Positions 50,433 to 59,045 of a stretch of DNA of 64,000 bases are shown here, in pieces. Location of the stretch: the NCBI RefSeq assembly GCF_900101105.1, contig NZ_FNGA01000003.1:248001-312000 (forward strand). The letters run 5' to 3'. The stretch is from Maridesulfovibrio ferrireducens (lineage in GTDB: Bacteria > Desulfobacterota > Desulfovibrionia > Desulfovibrionales > Desulfovibrionaceae). The notes beneath the pieces are model-generated. The model was not told where the DNA came from, did no database searches, and saw only the letters and a list, made by a program, of their open reading frames with translations. Made by a program: the position numbers and the translations under genes. How positions within the stretch are numbered: the first letter of the stretch is position 1; the number at the start of each line of letters is the position of its first letter.

Positions 50433-51878
50433 ATGCCGATTTGTGATTACGATTTAGGAATAATCGGCGGCGGCGCTGCCGGGCTTACTGTGGCTGCGGG
50501 AGCTGCGCAGCTTGGAGTTAAGGTTTTACTGATTGAAAAAGAAAACCGTTTAGGCGGTGATTGTCTTCATTATGGCTGTGTTCCAAGTAAAACGTTAATT
50601 CGAACAGCCAGAGTGCGTCACTTGATGGGGAAAGCGCAGGACTTCGGCCTGCCCTCTGTCGACCTTCCTCCTGTTGATTATTCCAAAGTTGCTGATCGTA
50701 TTTCATCGGTTGTATCTGAGATTCAAAAACATGATTCTGTAGAACGTTTTAATTCGCTGGGGGCCGAGGTAAAGTTCGGCTCTCCTTCGTTTGTTGAAAA
50801 ACATTCCGTATTGCTGGAAGGTAAAAGCGTTTCTGCCCGTTCATGGGTAATAGCTACAGGATCGTCTCCTGCCGTACCGCCTATTCCCGGCCTGAAAGAT
50901 GTGCCTTATCTTACTAATATGGATCTCTTTTCGTTGCAGGAACTTCCTGCATCACTTTTGGTACTTGGGGGTGGTCCCATTGCAATTGAGATGGCTCAGG
51001 CCTTCCAGAGGTTGGGATGCGCGGTGACGGTTATTCAGCGCAGTAATCATATTTTGAGCAAAGAAGATGCAGATATGGCTCAGTATGTAATGGATGGCAT
51101 GATACAGGACGGCGTAAAATTTATTTTAGGTGCGAAGGTTGAACAGGTCAGAAAAGGTTCAGGCGGAGTCGAAGTTATTCTGGAAGATTCCTTTGAAGGG
51201 ACCGTTCCGCGGAAGGTTATAAGCGGGCAGAAGCTTCTTGTTGCATTAGGCCGCAAAGCCAATATTTCCGGTTTGGAACTTGATGAGATCGGTATAAACC
51301 ATAATTCGAATGGTATAGATGTTGATTTCAGAATGCGTACTTCGGTTAAAAATATTTATGCGGCAGGGGATGTTACAGGCAACCATCGTTTTACTCATGC
51401 CGCAGGATACGAAGGCGGGATAATAGTTGCCAATGCCGTTATGCATCTGCCGCGCAAAGCAAATTACAAATGGCTGCCGTGGTGTACATATTCCGATCCA
51501 GAACTTGCCAGCGTGGGACTTAATGAAGCGAGGGCTAAAGCTCTGGGTATTAAGTACAGCACTGTTGTTGAGGAATTTTCAGGAAATGACCGTGCTTTGG
51601 CGGAAGGTGAAGGGCGCGGACGTATCAAATTGTTGCTTGATACTAAAGGCAAGCCCCTAGGCGTTCAGATTGCGGCAGTACATGCCGGAGAATTGCTCGG
51701 AGAGTGGGTGGCGACAGTCAACGGTAGTGTAGGACTGGCAACCCTTGCTGGAGCAATTCATCCATATCCGACACTTATGGAAATTAACAAGCGGGTAGCA
51801 GGTAAGCTTCTCGGTGAAAAAATATTTTCCGATAAAGTCAGGAAGATTCTGCGGATGTTTTTTTCATATCGAGGGTGA
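50433..51878 (+). CDS. Class I pyridine nucleotide-disulfide oxidoreductase
   Basis: 481 residues. FAD motif GIIGGGAAGLTVAAGAAQLG, redox-active Cys44/Cys49 in GGDCLHYGCVPSK, NAD(P) motif VLGGGPIAIEMAQAFQRLG, IYAAGDVTG, and a C-terminal dimer domain with the His–Glu pair near AIHPYPTLMEI. Family includes lipoamide dehydrogenase and mercuric reductase; the GAIHPYPT end and lack of an N-terminal Hg domain fit the unassigned 'MerA/Lpd-like' class common in Desulfovibrio. No pyruvate dehydrogenase genes are near. Ends 3 bp from the convergent S9 peptidase. Confidence 0.9.
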   Translation: MPICDYDLGIIGGGAAGLTVAAGAAQLGVKVLLIEKENRLGGDCLHYGCVPSKTLIRTARVRHLMGKAQDFGLPSVDLPPVDYSKVADRISSVVSEIQKHDSVERFNSLGAEVKFGSPSFVEKHSVLLEGKSVSARSWVIATGSSPAVPPIPGLKDVPYLTNMDLFSLQELPASLLVLGGGPIAIEMAQAFQRLGCAVTVIQRSNHILSKEDADMAQYVMDGMIQDGVKFILGAKVEQVRKGSGGVEVILEDSFEGTVPRKVISGQKLLVALGRKANISGLELDEIGINHNSNGIDVDFRMRTSVKNIYAAGDVTGNHRFTHAAGYEGGIIVANAVMHLPRKANYKWLPWCTYSDPELASVGLNEARAKALGIKYSTVVEEFSGNDRALAEGEGRGRIKLLLDTKGKPLGVQIAAVHAGELLGEWVATVNGSVGLATLAGAIHPYPTLMEINKRVAGKLLGEKIFSDKVRKILRMFFSYRG

Positions 51879-51881
51879 TTG

Positions 51882-53822
51882 TTATTGCAACAAATGTTTA
51901 TTCAAAAACGTTTCCATTGCTTCATAGAATTCAAATTTGTTTTCCTGATTCATAAAACCATGCCCTTCGTTATCTTTCACCATGTATTCTACGGCAACAC
52001 CGCGCTTTTGAAGGGCTTCAACAATCTGGTCTGATTCAGCTTTTTTTACGCGTGGATCATTCGCTCCTTGGGCTACAAAAAGGGGGGCGGTTATTTGGTC
52101 CACATGGAAAGCAGGTGATACTTCTTCAAGCAGTTTTTTATCTCGAACAGGATCGCCGACCATAGTATAAAAACGGTCTTTTTCTGATTCCCAGTAAGGG
52201 GGGAAGGAATTCATTAAAGTAAAAAGATTTGACGGCCCTACATAATCAATACCACAAGCATACAGGTCGGGTGTATAAGTCAAACCTGCAAGTGTTGCGT
52301 ACCCACCATATGATGCGCCGTATATAGCCACTTTTTCAGGGTCAGCAATGCCCTGATCTACAGCCCATTTTACTGCATCTGTCAGATCATTCTGCATTGT
52401 GCGGCCCCATTGTTTGAACCCTTTTTCCCAGAATTCTCTGCCGTATCCTGTAGAACCTCGAAAATTAACTTGCAGAACAGCGATTCCTCTATTGTTCAGG
52501 AATTGTGTTTCAGGATTAAATCCCCAATGATCTCTGGCCCACGGACCGCCATGCGGGTTAAGTACCATCGGTAGATTCGTGGCAGGGATTCCGACGGGAA
52601 GGCTCAGGTAGCCGTTAATAGTAAGTCCGTCACGCGACGTGAAGGTGATAGGCTTAGTTTCCGCCATGCGGGATTCATCAAACCAGGGGCTGACATCTGC
52701 AATTTTCTCAAGTTTTTTATTTGGAATGTCGTAAATGTATCCTGCTCCGAGGCTTCGGTCGGAATAAGTCCTGACTACCATCTTGGTTTCATCTTTATTG
52801 AGACCGGTAACGACGACTTCATAGCCGGGCAGCAGGGCTTCAAGCTCGTTCTGAACTTCTTCTCTATCGTCATCAAAGAACACATAGTGATGTTTATCAG
52901 AGTAGTACCCTGCACCTGTTATGACTTTGCGTTTCTTGGATCTTATAAGATTTTCGGCATCAACATCGGGATGTTCGAAGATCATTTGTTCAAGTTTTGT
53001 GCTTTCGGGGTTGAATAGATAGATTGCGGATTTGTCGCGATCAATATTTGTGGCGACATAAATATTGTTGTCATCAAAACTGAAAAACAGCGGTGAAAAT
53101 GAGGTGCGGAAATTTAGCGTTTTGATGGGGGTAAATTCATCTTGAATGTTGTTACGGTAGAGAATTATATCATTACCGCCTTGAGTTGCAATGGCGACTC
53201 TCAGATTTCCGGCATTGTCAGTCAGCCAGCCTGTAATATTTCCGGGATTTTGCGCAACAAGGGTCAGTTCTCCCGTAATGACGTTTAGTTTAAAGACGTC
53301 AAAAAAACGGGCGTCTCGCTTATTCATCGTGATTAAAATATTGTCATCGTCGTTTTCAAGATCGTCAACGAGGCCGGTTCTGGTGTTTTCAAAAGGAGTC
53401 AAATCTACAGCGCCGCTTCCGTCTACAGGGGCTGAGTAGGCGTGAAAATTTTCATCTCCGCCGAGATCCTGACCATAAATGATGCGTTCATTTCCAACCC
53501 AGTAATAACCGGAAATATCGCGGTTTATACTTGCTGTTATGCGGGTCACTTCTCCGGAGGACAGGTCTTTTACAAAAATATTCATGCGGTTTTGCCAAGG
53601 AGCCTTCCACGCAACTTTATTTCCGTCCGGAGAGATGCTGAACTCGCTCGCAATAGGATTTTTAAAGAAATCCCGCAGCGGAATCAGCTCGGTTTTGTCG
53701 ACCCTTCCGCCACTGCCTTCAATTTTCGACTTAACTTCAATCGTAGTTTTTGCACACGCAGTAAAATTTAAGAGCAGGGCGGTTATTGCGAGAATGGTGA
53801 ATAATGATTTGTATTTGATCAT
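51882..53822 (-). CDS. S9-family prolyl-oligopeptidase-like peptidase
   Basis: 646 residues. N-terminal signal (cleavage near ACAKT; a lipobox-like FTAC is possible but its –3 Phe is atypical). A WD40/β-propeller-type N-terminal half (about 50–390) and a C-terminal α/β-hydrolase with the catalytic Ser in GASYGGYATLAG, Asp in ANDPRV and His in EGHGF. Typical of acylaminoacyl- or dipeptidyl-peptidases. Exported, so it probably trims peptides in the periplasm. It starts 18 nt after the end of the upstream GGDEF gene (both minus). Confidence 0.93.
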   Translation of the reverse strand: MIKYKSLFTILAITALLLNFTACAKTTIEVKSKIEGSGGRVDKTELIPLRDFFKNPIASEFSISPDGNKVAWKAPWQNRMNIFVKDLSSGEVTRITASINRDISGYYWVGNERIIYGQDLGGDENFHAYSAPVDGSGAVDLTPFENTRTGLVDDLENDDDNILITMNKRDARFFDVFKLNVITGELTLVAQNPGNITGWLTDNAGNLRVAIATQGGNDIILYRNNIQDEFTPIKTLNFRTSFSPLFFSFDDNNIYVATNIDRDKSAIYLFNPESTKLEQMIFEHPDVDAENLIRSKKRKVITGAGYYSDKHHYVFFDDDREEVQNELEALLPGYEVVVTGLNKDETKMVVRTYSDRSLGAGYIYDIPNKKLEKIADVSPWFDESRMAETKPITFTSRDGLTINGYLSLPVGIPATNLPMVLNPHGGPWARDHWGFNPETQFLNNRGIAVLQVNFRGSTGYGREFWEKGFKQWGRTMQNDLTDAVKWAVDQGIADPEKVAIYGASYGGYATLAGLTYTPDLYACGIDYVGPSNLFTLMNSFPPYWESEKDRFYTMVGDPVRDKKLLEEVSPAFHVDQITAPLFVAQGANDPRVKKAESDQIVEALQKRGVAVEYMVKDNEGHGFMNQENKFEFYEAMETFLNKHLLQ

Positions 53823-53840
53823 GATGGAATATTTCTTCGG

Positions 53841-54926
53841 TTAGTCGGCTGGTTTTTCATAAACAGCAACTTTACCGGCTCCTCGTATTTTAGATGATTT
53901 TAATGCGGAGGAAACTTCTTTCATTAGTGTTTCGGATGAACAGCCTTTGACGCATGATGCAATGCCAGTATTTATTTTAAGTGAAATGGAACTTGTTGTC
54001 TTATCTTTTTTAACCAGTTGGTTGATTTTGTCAGCAAGCTTTTCAGCGTTTTCACTTGAGGTGTGTGGTGCAAGTATTACAAATTTATCGCCGCCTACGC
54101 GGAAAAAACTGTCAGGTCGTCTTAAATTTTTGCGAACCATTCTAGCAAATCTGGCTAAGATTTTATCACCGGCTTTCTGTCCGTATTTTTGATTTATTCC
54201 TTTAAAGTCATGAATATCCATTTTGATGAGTACCAGATCTGAGCTGTATCTGGTAGCGGTTGCAATTTCTCTGTCAGCTTCCTCATAGAATTTTTTCCTG
54301 CCGGGAAGATTAGTAAGAGTGTCTCTTTCGGACAGCTTTTTGATAATGCTTTCAGATTCTTGATGTTCCAATTCCTGCTGAATTAATCTTCGTTTCATGT
54401 AGGCGTCAGCTATAAAATATTGAAGAACGATAAAGATACATATCAAAATAATAATGCTGTATTCCATTTTGATTGTATCACGAAGTGAAGCTTTGTATTC
54501 TTTATCGATATTTACCAGAGTGTTGATTATTACTTCGTCCAAGGAATTTGTTAGGTATAAAATTGATTGCTCAGGTTGGATATCCTGTGGATTTATAGAA
54601 GCTTTCAAAAAATTTTCAGCCAAGTTTATCAGGTTTTGGTTGTTGGCATTTATGACAGTGTAAAAAGAATTGTCTTTTTTAATATCTTTAAGCTTTTTGA
54701 TAAGATTTGATAATCGTTCAGCCTCATAGGATGTGCGTGTTGTAATATTTTTCCCTGCTATTCTGTACGCATCGGAGCGGATGTCTTCGAGGCATTGCTT
54801 CACATTGTTCAGTCGTTGCTGCTCAACTATAATAGTATGAAAAAGGAATATTGCTGAAACAGTCAATATGAAAATAATGGGTAAAATCACGAGACGAGGG
54901 AAACCTATGGATGAATTATTTTTCAT
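53841..54926 (-). CDS. Membrane GGDEF protein with degenerate signature
   Basis: 361 residues. Membrane helices at about 13–33 and 156–174 enclose a ~120-residue periplasmic sensor of no recognised family, then a GGDEF domain (about 200–358, from DTLTNLPGRKKFYEE). The active-site signature is GGDKF (278–282), where the Glu/Asp metal ligand is a Lys; diguanylate cyclase activity is therefore unlikely and a c-di-GMP or GTP receptor role is more plausible. The S9 peptidase gene follows 18 nt downstream. Confidence 0.9.
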   Translation of the reverse strand: MKNNSSIGFPRLVILPIIFILTVSAIFLFHTIIVEQQRLNNVKQCLEDIRSDAYRIAGKNITTRTSYEAERLSNLIKKLKDIKKDNSFYTVINANNQNLINLAENFLKASINPQDIQPEQSILYLTNSLDEVIINTLVNIDKEYKASLRDTIKMEYSIIILICIFIVLQYFIADAYMKRRLIQQELEHQESESIIKKLSERDTLTNLPGRKKFYEEADREIATATRYSSDLVLIKMDIHDFKGINQKYGQKAGDKILARFARMVRKNLRRPDSFFRVGGDKFVILAPHTSSENAEKLADKINQLVKKDKTTSSISLKINTGIASCVKGCSSETLMKEVSSALKSSKIRGAGKVAVYEKPAD

Positions 54927-55112
54927 TTGTTAACAGTACCTTGGTGTGACTTTTAAGGATGATATATTTGATTCTCAGCAATTCTATTAACCTTGCAGAC
55001 GCTTTATGTAAAATTAAAATATTGCTATTTATAGCATGTTAACGTTGTTCAGGGTGAGGCGTATTGGTTGAAGGATTGAGATAATAAAGTAAGTCGGTAA
55101 TTTTTTTATGTT

Positions 55113-55175
55113 GCCCTGAACCCTTCCATGGGCTAGGGAAAACCGCGTGGCTGATGGAAAAATCTATTGGGCCGA
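55113..55175 (+). promoter_or_regulatory. Structured 5' leader upstream of gpt
   Basis: The 303-bp gap before gpt is mostly AT-rich, but 55113–55175 is GC-rich. TTCCAT can pair with ATGGAA, with GGGCTAGGGAAAACCGCG between, and GCC-GATT-GGC forms a small hairpin beyond. It may be a riboswitch or other control leader. I compared it by memory with purine, TPP, Moco, fluoride, c-di-GMP and SRP patterns and found no match. Confidence 0.35.
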
Positions 55176-55229
55176 TTGGCGGATATTAATTTCAGTATGT
55201 TTATATCGAAAATTTAAGGGTGAACTGCC

Positions 55230-55715
55230 GTGGCAGATAATTATAGAAAAACTTTTCTGATTTCATGGGATAAGTTGCATAGAGATTCCAGAGAATTGTC
55301 GAGACGGCTTCTGGAACTTGGTCCTTTTAAAGGCATTTTAGCTATTACCCGTGGCGGGCTTGTTCCTGCTGCAATTTTAGCCCGCGAAATGGACATAAGA
55401 CTTATCGACACGGTTTGCATTTCAACTTATGACTGGAAAGTGCAGGAAAAGAAATCTACTGTACTCAAAGGTTTTGAAGGGGACGGCGAAGGCTGGCTTC
55501 TGGTTGATGATCTTGTTGATACCGGCAAGACTGCCAAACTGGTCAGAGAAATGGTGCCTAAAGCTCATTTCGCCACCGTTTATGCCAAGCCTGAAGGTAG
55601 AGCTCTGGTTGATACTTTTATAACTGAGGTCAGTCAGGATACATGGATTTTATTTCCATGGGACAGCGAAACTCAGTTTGTACAGCCTATTGTAAAGAGT
55701 TCGCAGGGTGAATAA
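55230..55715 (+). CDS. gpt: Xanthine-guanine phosphoribosyltransferase
   Basis: 161 residues, matching Gpt of E. coli (152). Salvages guanine and xanthine to GMP and XMP using [22 protein letters not shown] is the family start, [18 protein letters not shown] follows, and the PRPP-binding [13 protein letters not shown] is intact. GTG start with an AAGGG site 9 nt upstream. It sits ahead of a BMP-type ABC importer, which suggests purine nucleoside or base uptake; the two units may be separate transcripts. Confidence 0.92.
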   Translation: MADNYRKTFLISWDKLHRDSRELSRRLLELGPFKGILAITRGGLVPAAILAREMDIRLIDTVCISTYDWKVQEKKSTVLKGFEGDGEGWLLVDDLVDTGKTAKLVREMVPKAHFATVYAKPEGRALVDTFITEVSQDTWILFPWDSETQFVQPIVKSSQGE

Positions 55716-55720
55716 AATCT

Positions 55721-55749
55721 ATTAAGATTTATTTTTAATAAATCTTAAT
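55721..55749 (+). terminator. AT-rich hairpin after gpt
   Basis: ATTAAGATTTATT (55721–55733) and AATAAATCTTAAT (55737–55749) form a perfect 13-bp stem with a 3-nt loop. It is all A·T-rich and lacks a strong U-tract, so termination is only possible. Confidence 0.5.
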
Positions 55750-55790
55750 TATATTTAAAGGTTGTAACAAGCCGATTAAATAATACTGGT

Positions 55791-55821
55791 CAACTGCCGG
55801 GTATGTAATGCCGGGGAGTTG
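55791..55821 (+). promoter_or_regulatory. Leader hairpin before the BMP-family gene
   Basis: CAACT (55791–55795) pairs with AGTTG (55817–55821); inside are CCGG (55797–55800) and CCGG (55811–55814). A T-rich run follows (TATTTTCTTTTTTGG). It could be an attenuator of the transporter operon. Confidence 0.35.
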
Positions 55822-55927
55822 CTTTAGTATTTTCTTTTTTGGTTGTTTTTTTGTTGTTGAAGGGAAGGAGCCGTTAAACACGGGCTTTCAGGATCAAAAA
55901 TCGTTTTGTATTTTTAAGGAGTGGATA

Positions 55928-57001
55928 ATGCGTAAGTTAATGATCATGGTCATCGTTGCGGCAATGTCTGTAATGATGGCAACTGTTGCTTTTGCCGATG
56001 CCAAGAAAAAAGTCAAAGTTGGCTTTGTCTACATTTCTCCTGTTGCTGATGCCGGCTATTCATATGCTCAGGATCAGGGCCGTCTTGCTATTGATAAACT
56101 TCCTTATGTTGAATCTTCTTTTGTTGAGTCCGTTGCTGAAGGAACAGACTCCGAGCGCGTAGTTCTTAACTTCGCACGCAAAGGATACGACGTCATTTTC
56201 GGAACAAGCTTCGGTTACATGGACCCTATGGTCAAAGTTTCCAAGAAGTTCCCTAACGTTGCATTCATGCATTGCTCAGGATTCAAGACTACTCCTAATA
56301 TGACCAACTATTTCGGCCGTATGTATCAGGCTCGTTACCTCACAGGTATGGTTGCCGGTATGATGAGCAAAAGCAACATCATCGGTTATGTTGCTGCTTT
56401 CCCGATTCCCGAAGTAATCCGCGGAATCAACGCATTCACCCTTGGTGCTCGCGCTGTGAATCCTAAAGCGACTGTTCGTGTTGTATGGACAAAGACTTGG
56501 TATGATCCTGCTCTTGAAAAAGACGCAGCTATCAGCCTTCTCGATATGGGTGCTGATGTTATTACTCAGCATCAGGATTCCCCCGGTCCTCAGGAAGCTG
56601 CACAGGAACGCGGAAAATACTCCATCGGTTACAACTCCGATATGGCTAGACTTGCTCCTAAATCTCACCTTACTGCCGCAGTCTGGAACTGGGCACCTCT
56701 CTTCACAAATGTTGTTGAGCAGGTTCGTGACGGTGTTTGGCAGGGTAATGAGTCTCTGTGGTGGGGCATGGATCAGGGCGTAGTTGATATCGCTCCTTTC
56801 GGTTCCATGGTTCCGCAGAATGTTCAGGACAAAGTTAATGCTGCCAAAGCTGAAATTGTTGCAGGCAACAATGCAATCTTTGTCGGTCCTCTTAAAAATC
56901 AGGCTGGCAAAGTAATTATTCCTGCCGGTCAGACTCTTGACGATCCTAAACTTCTCGGCATGTCTTGGTTTGTCGAAGGTGTCGTCGGAAACACAGAGTA
57001 A
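55928..57001 (+). CDS. BMP-family ABC transporter substrate-binding protein
   Basis: 357 residues. Signal peptide ending near AFADA. BMP/PnrA-type periplasmic nucleoside-binding domain: KVGFVYISPVADAGYSYAQDQG, VESVAEGTDSERVVLNFARKG, DVIFGTSFGYMDP and DVITQHQDSPG. Captures a nucleoside or related ligand for the two permeases and ATPase that follow. I start at ATG 55928 with AAGGAG 5–6 nt before it; the ORF opens 120 nt earlier without a site. Gene order binding protein–permease–permease–ATPase. Confidence 0.93.
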   Translation: MRKLMIMVIVAAMSVMMATVAFADAKKKVKVGFVYISPVADAGYSYAQDQGRLAIDKLPYVESSFVESVAEGTDSERVVLNFARKGYDVIFGTSFGYMDPMVKVSKKFPNVAFMHCSGFKTTPNMTNYFGRMYQARYLTGMVAGMMSKSNIIGYVAAFPIPEVIRGINAFTLGARAVNPKATVRVVWTKTWYDPALEKDAAISLLDMGADVITQHQDSPGPQEAAQERGKYSIGYNSDMARLAPKSHLTAAVWNWAPLFTNVVEQVRDGVWQGNESLWWGMDQGVVDIAPFGSMVPQNVQDKVNAAKAEIVAGNNAIFVGPLKNQAGKVIIPAGQTLDDPKLLGMSWFVEGVVGNTE

Positions 57002-57009
57002 TATAATTT

Positions 57010-58068
57010 ATGTTGGGTTATCGGTTACAAAAGCGCGATGAACCCTGGAACTGGGGCGCCCCGTTTATTGTCGTGGGCGCTCTGGTTCTTTCTTTAGGAG
57101 CGAGTGCGCTTCTACTTGAATTGCAGGGAAAATCAGCTGTGGAAGGACTTTTTGTGCTTTGGCAAGGGTCTTTTGGTGCGTCTTGGGCTTTGGAAGATGC
57201 CCTTTTAAAATCTATCCCTATTTTTCTTTGCGCACTTGGTGTTGCAACTGCATTCAGAATGCAGGTCTGGAATATCGGAGCAGAAGGACAGTTTGCCTTG
57301 GGAGCCATCGGTGCGACTTGGGCGGCCTTGAATTTTCCTGATCTTCCGGGTTACCTGCTCATGCCTTTAATGTTTATCATGGCTGCAATTTTTGGTGGAT
57401 TCTGGGCTTATATCCCTGCCATTTTGCGTCTTAAGTTAAAGGTTAATGAAATCATTTCAACCTTGATGCTCAATTATATCGCCATACTCCTTCTGGAATA
57501 TCTGGTTTTCGGAGTCTGGAAAGATCCTAAAAGTTTCGGTTTTCCGATTACGCCCGAGTTTACCTCGAATGCGATTATCGGTCAGATTGGAACCAGTCGA
57601 CTGCATTGGGGGTTCGCTGTCTGTGTGGCGGCCGGGATTGGTATGTGGGCCTTTATGCGGTATACCCGTTTAGGCTTTGAGATAAAGGTTGCGGGGGAAG
57701 GTGAACGCGTTTCTATGTATTCACGCCTTCCTTACGGGATGCTCACTATTCTTGTTATGGCTGTTTCCGGCGGACTTGCCGGATGGGCCGGGTGTATTGA
57801 AACTTCCGCTGTCGTCAACAGGCTTCAGCCGAGTATCATGGTCGGGTACGGTTATACCGCAATTGTTGTGGCGTGGCTTGCCAGACTGCATCCTCTTTAT
57901 ATTGCTATTTCTGCTTATTTGCTTGCGGCTCTCAGGGTTGGAGTGGAAAATTTGCAGCTTGAACTTCAAGTGCCTGCCGCCTTCGGGTCGATCATGGAAG
58001 GACTTATTCTTATGTCGGTGCTTGCTGGACAAATGCTGGTTACATACAAGATAACACGGAAGAAATAG
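57010..58068 (+). CDS. ABC transporter permease (BMP/nucleoside type), first subunit
   Basis: 352 residues, about 9–10 membrane segments. Family of RbsC-like BPD_transp_2 permeases: FRMQVWNIGAEGQFALGAIGA, KVNEIISTLMLNYIA, then AGWAGCIETSAVVNRLQPSI and ALRVGVENLQLELQVP. Forms the inner-membrane channel with the second permease. ATG 8 nt after the binding-protein stop. The purine-type binding protein and gpt suggest nucleosides as cargo. Confidence 0.92.
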   Translation: MLGYRLQKRDEPWNWGAPFIVVGALVLSLGASALLLELQGKSAVEGLFVLWQGSFGASWALEDALLKSIPIFLCALGVATAFRMQVWNIGAEGQFALGAIGATWAALNFPDLPGYLLMPLMFIMAAIFGGFWAYIPAILRLKLKVNEIISTLMLNYIAILLLEYLVFGVWKDPKSFGFPITPEFTSNAIIGQIGTSRLHWGFAVCVAAGIGMWAFMRYTRLGFEIKVAGEGERVSMYSRLPYGMLTILVMAVSGGLAGWAGCIETSAVVNRLQPSIMVGYGYTAIVVAWLARLHPLYIAISAYLLAALRVGVENLQLELQVPAAFGSIMEGLILMSVLAGQMLVTYKITRKK

Positions 58069-58113
58069 ACGGCTGTGCATCAGCTCAGTTTGAAATCTAA
58101 TCGGGTGATATAA

Positions 58114-59034
58114 ATGCTGGAAAGTTTTATTGTTCCTCTACTGGCTGCGACAGTTCAGTCCGGTACCCCTATTTTGTACGCAACTCTTGGTGAGATTCTC
58201 ACTGAGAAGGGCGGCGTGCTTAATCTCGGAGTTGAGGGGATGATGAGTATGGCGGCTTTTGTTGCATTCTTTGTCAGCTATACAACCGGAAATCCATGGC
58301 TGGGATTTGTGTGCGGAGGTCTTGCCGGATCTATGATGGCAATGCTGCATGGTTTCGTTTGTATTACCTGTCTTGGTAATCAGGTTGTTTCAGGCCTTGC
58401 CTTAACTATACTCGGCGTAGGTCTTTGTCATTTTCTCGGGACTCCTTATATAGGGATGTCAGCAGCCGGATTCCATAAATTTTCTATCCCGTTTATTTCC
58501 TCTATTCCTTACATAGGAAAAATCTTTTTTAGACAGGATACTCTTGTCTATGTGTCCTACTTTATTCCACTTCTTTTAATGCTGTTTATTAACAGAACAA
58601 GTATGGGGTTAGCCATAACAGCTGTCGGAGAAAAGCCTGCTGCTGCCGCCGCTGCCGGACTTAAAGCCGTAAGACTGCGCTGGATGGCACTGCTTGGTGG
58701 TGGTTTTCTGATTGGTCTTGGCGGAGCATATCTTTCACTTGCATATACTCATCTATGGGCGAATGGCCTTGCAGGCGGTAGAGGATGGATTGCGGTTGCT
58801 CTGGTTATTTTTGCATTCTGGCGTCCGGGAAGAGCTGTTTTCGGAGCGTATCTTTTCGGCGGCGTAATGGCTTTTCAGCTTAGACTTCAAGCTATAGGTA
58901 CACATATTCCTTCTTCACTTCTGTTGATGCTGCCGTATGCTCTTACTATTCTGGTGTTGGTTTTTTCCGCTATCAGAGGGCGCGGAGGAAATTCTCCTGC
59001 ACATCTCGGAATTAACATTGAACCGGAAGGGTAG
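58114..59034 (+). CDS. ABC transporter permease (BMP/nucleoside type), second subunit
   Basis: 306 residues, about 8–9 membrane segments. Motifs typical of the second BMP permease: LGEILTEKGGVLNLGVEGMM, LGNQVVSGLALTILG, TAVGEKPAAAAAAGLKAVRLR (EAA-like loop) and SLAYTHLWANGLAGGRGWIA. Pairs with the 352-residue permease. The ATG follows a GGTGAT site 45 nt after the previous gene. Confidence 0.92.
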   Translation: MLESFIVPLLAATVQSGTPILYATLGEILTEKGGVLNLGVEGMMSMAAFVAFFVSYTTGNPWLGFVCGGLAGSMMAMLHGFVCITCLGNQVVSGLALTILGVGLCHFLGTPYIGMSAAGFHKFSIPFISSIPYIGKIFFRQDTLVYVSYFIPLLLMLFINRTSMGLAITAVGEKPAAAAAAGLKAVRLRWMALLGGGFLIGLGGAYLSLAYTHLWANGLAGGRGWIAVALVIFAFWRPGRAVFGAYLFGGVMAFQLRLQAIGTHIPSSLLLMLPYALTILVLVFSAIRGRGGNSPAHLGINIEPEG

Positions 59035-59045
59035 GTAGGATCGAC

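Noticed and set aside
55113-55175. Fluoride, Moco or TPP riboswitch in the gpt leader
   Set aside because: Short stretches (CTGATGG, AGGGAAAA) look similar, but the conserved order and pairing of those classes are missing.
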